DNA of 5,693 nucleotides, taken from NCBI GenBank assembly GCA_017395715.1, contig JAFQNZ010000241.1, forward strand, positions 1-5,693, given 5' to 3'. Position 1 is the first letter of the stretch. Each line of letters opens with the position of its first letter. The stretch comes from Clostridia bacterium (lineage in GTDB: Bacteria > Bacillota > Clostridia > Oscillospirales > CAG-272). The notes beneath the pieces were generated by a model. It was given only the letters and a program-made list of their open reading frames with translations, had not been told where the DNA came from and did not search any database. A program made the translations under genes and the position numbers. Below are positions 5,658 to 5,693 of this stretch, piece by piece.

Positions 5658-5693
5658 AAAAAACTGTCACATCCCCTCACGGTTCTGTGACAG
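5658..5693 (-). terminator. Rho-independent terminator of a minus-strand gene beyond the right edge
   Basis: On the minus strand CTGTCACA (5693-5686) pairs perfectly with TGTGACAG (5671-5664), an inner CC/GG can pair within the loop, and six U residues follow (5663-5658). The stem may extend beyond the window. It implies a minus-strand gene ending just outside the right edge, insulated from the dismutase gene. Confidence 0.85.

Noticed and set aside
5073..5690. Plus-strand open frame of 205 codons antisense to the dismutase gene
   Set aside because: It overlaps the clearly conserved dismutase on the other strand and runs through promoter and terminator sequences. It has no homology signature.

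Overview
The window looks like a chromosomal segment of a low- to mid-GC Bacillota bacterium, probably an anaerobic gut-type Clostridia. Three things suggest this: strong AGGAGG-type ribosome binding sites with sigma-A style promoters, a glycine riboswitch in front of a sodium:amino-acid symporter, and a palindromic repeat of a kind I associate with gut Clostridia. The taxonomic call is an inference; there is no rRNA or marker gene to fix it.

Left part (1-1860, all minus strand). A flavodoxin/NADPH-dependent FMN reductase-type gene runs off the left edge (1-116) and has its own promoter (153-181). Upstream of it is a complete AGCS-family sodium:alanine/glycine symporter (200-1576). The symporter is preceded by a long leader holding a glycine riboswitch aptamer (about 1701-1775) and an intrinsic terminator (1633-1657), driven by a promoter at 1832-1860. 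Two segments of the aptamer can pair with the 5' arm of that terminator. This suggests glycine-dependent premature termination, so uptake would be shut off when glycine is plentiful.

Middle (1861-4769, plus strand). A divergent promoter (1975-2003, extended -10) drives a single-gene unit for an intracellular GH78-type alpha-L-rhamnosidase of 883 residues (2049-4700), closed by a strong hairpin terminator (4731-4769). The stretch without a gene at 1577-2048 is accounted for by the riboswitch leader, the two divergent promoters and a small A-rich zone with a 7-bp inverted repeat.

Right part (4770-5693). The convergent intergenic region (4701-5090) holds the rhamnosidase terminator, a 212-bp palindromic MITE-like element (4782-4993) with nested hairpins, and a second perfect hairpin with a T tract (5058-5085). 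Next comes a minus-strand Cu/Zn superoxide dismutase family gene (5091-5594), apparently starting at TTG, with its own promoter (5628-5656). The window closes in the terminator of a further minus-strand gene outside it (5658-5693).

The four genes look like independent transcription units: amino-acid uptake, a flavoprotein, plant-glycoside or rhamnan breakdown, and oxidative-stress defence. I see no multi-gene system. The most notable non-coding items are the riboswitch switching logic and the nested palindromic element.
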